Origin: Dyadobacter endophyticus
GTDB taxonomy: Bacteria > Bacteroidota > Bacteroidia > Cytophagales > Spirosomataceae
NCBI RefSeq assembly: GCF_014641595.1
Contig: NZ_BMIA01000001.1
Location: 434,001 to 498,000, forward strand
Direction of reading: 5' to 3'
DNA: 64,000 nt
A program made the translations under genes and the position numbers. Below, one piece after another: positions 63,353-64,000 of the stretch (the first letter of the stretch is position 1; every line of letters starts with the position of its first letter). A model generated the notes under the pieces. It did no database searches and had not been told where the DNA came from. It saw only the letters and a list, made by a program, of their open reading frames with translations.

Positions 63353-64000
63353 GTGGACAACCAACTTTTTAGCCTGCGAACTGTCAATGTGCTTCGTTAC
63401 CTGACCCCGCTTAGGGAAGGCGGTTCGCTGCCGGCCATTGCCGAGGCCAACGATGATTTTCTTTACGTGCTGAAATTCAGAGGAGCGGGGCAAGGTACAA
63501 AAGCTCTGATTTCAGAAATGATAGGAGGGGAACTAGCCCGTATTCTGGGACTCAAGGTTCCCGAGATAGTCTTTGCGAACCTCGACGAAGGTTTTGGCAG
63601 AACGGAGCCCGATGAGGAAATCCAGGATTTACTGAAAGCCAGCACCGGCCTGAACCTGGCAATGCATTACCTCTCAGGGGCTATTACATTTGATCCGGCT
63701 GTAACAAAGGTGGGGCCTCGACTGGCATCCGAGATCGTGTGGCTTGATAGTTTTCTAACCAACGTCGACCGCACCGCCCGCAATACCAACATGCTCATGT
63801 GGCATAAAGAGCTGTGGCTGATCGACCACGGGGCAGCACTTTATTTTCATCATTCATGGCAGAACTGGCAGGAGCAGGCTCGGCGGCCATTCATACAGAT
63901 AAAGGATCATGTTTTATTGCCAAACGCGTCGCTACTAACAGAAGTAAATGCTGAATTTCGCGAGCGGCTGGCCAATGGCGTTATTCCAGCGGTTGTATCC
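63353..64000 (+). CDS. HipA-like kinase family protein, 3' end cut by window edge
   Basis: 216 codons are visible from GTG 63353 (an in-frame TAG at 63341 excludes a longer start) and the frame is open to the last base. The sequence fits the HipA-like kinase family: an N-terminal strand region (SLPAIAEANDDFLYVLKFRG, then GQGTKALISEMIGGELARIL) and a kinase core with VWLDSFLTNVDRTARNTNML and WLIDHGAALYF, in which the D-R-x-x-x-N stretch matches the catalytic loop and IDHG the metal-binding Asp. No partner antitoxin is seen upstream; 190 bases separate it from the divergent operon start. Many members of this group lack a toxin role. Confidence 0.78.
   Translation, partial: MDNQLFSLRTVNVLRYLTPLREGGSLPAIAEANDDFLYVLKFRGAGQGTKALISEMIGGELARILGLKVPEIVFANLDEGFGRTEPDEEIQDLLKASTGLNLAMHYLSGAITFDPAVTKVGPRLASEIVWLDSFLTNVDRTARNTNMLMWHKELWLIDHGAALYFHHSWQNWQEQARRPFIQIKDHVLLPNASLLTEVNAEFRERLANGVIPAVVS

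Noticed and set aside
1..64000. Search for tRNA, rRNA, integrase, prophage and replication-origin features
   Set aside because: No tRNA cloverleaf, rRNA segment, recombinase gene, phage gene or DnaA-box cluster was recognised by reading; a dedicated RNA scan was not possible.

Overview
The window looks like chromosome from a Bacteroidota bacterium of the order Cytophagales, most like Dyadobacter or a close Spirosomaceae relative. This is an inference from gene content: two SusC/SusD pairs, a hybrid two-component sensor with an AraC output domain, an ECF-sigma/FecR pair, a type IX secretion sorting domain and many lipoproteins with acidic residues after the lipobox cysteine. Shine-Dalgarno sites are mostly absent, and several promoters fit the Bacteroidota TTTG / TAnnTTTG pattern. 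No rRNA, tRNA, CRISPR array, transposase, prophage or replication origin was seen.

Layout. 1-8.2 kb: the end of a lipoprotein gene, a large hybrid sensor/regulator, two divergent lipoprotein genes (DUF3455 and a vanadium-haloperoxidase/PAP2 protein) around a 69-bp inverted repeat, and a methyltransferase. 8.2-13.5 kb: SusC/SusD pair 1 with a long AT-rich leader and a clear terminator. 13.6-20.8 kb: SDR plus AraC regulator, DUF488 protein, GH13 alpha-glucosidase, small unknown genes, an SGNH hydrolase and a DUF4468-like protein. 20.9-25.6 kb: DUF6152/DUF6644 pair, then single-chain purL behind a perfect 13-bp inverted repeat. 25.6-27.4 kb: TetR regulator divergent from a DUF1772/anthrone-oxygenase-like membrane protein and a cupin, with a nested 46-bp dyad between them. 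27.5-31.3 kb: GH29 alpha-L-fucosidase, a secreted unknown, a small antitoxin-like protein directly before a 2H phosphoesterase, a REP-like hairpin cluster and a two-TM protein.

31.5-38.6 kb: ECF sigma, FecR anti-sigma, STN-domain SusC and SusD, a complete transenvelope-regulated uptake locus with no enzyme gene. 38.7-44.9 kb: Nei-like glycosylase, AI-2E family transporter, ScyD/ScyE-like propeller lipoprotein, a second methyltransferase, glutathione-independent formaldehyde dehydrogenase and a Tat-exported Nif3-like protein. 45.1-49.1 kb: MacB-type permease co-transcribed with a PadR regulator, then a LysR regulator. 49.2-53.7 kb: a PVC-type haem protein with a propeller, HEAT repeats and one CxxCH, a structured non-coding stretch, and two HEAT-repeat genes. 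53.7-58.5 kb: a small secreted protein, AraC regulator divergent from a medium-chain dehydrogenase with a 12-bp inverted repeat between them, a long polypurine/polypyrimidine dyad, and two secreted carbohydrate-related proteins. 58.6-64 kb: a membrane-anchored HTH protein, a three-gene surface-protein operon whose last product alone carries a T9SS sorting domain, and the start of a HipA-like kinase gene cut by the window edge.

No single large unknown system stands out. The best candidates for something undescribed are the small protein/2H phosphoesterase pair (29.8-30.6 kb), the structured stretch between two terminators at 51.9-52.2 kb, the nested TetR operator with its redox-like pair (26.3 kb), and the intergenic repeats at 5.8, 30.6, 45.0 and 56.1 kb.
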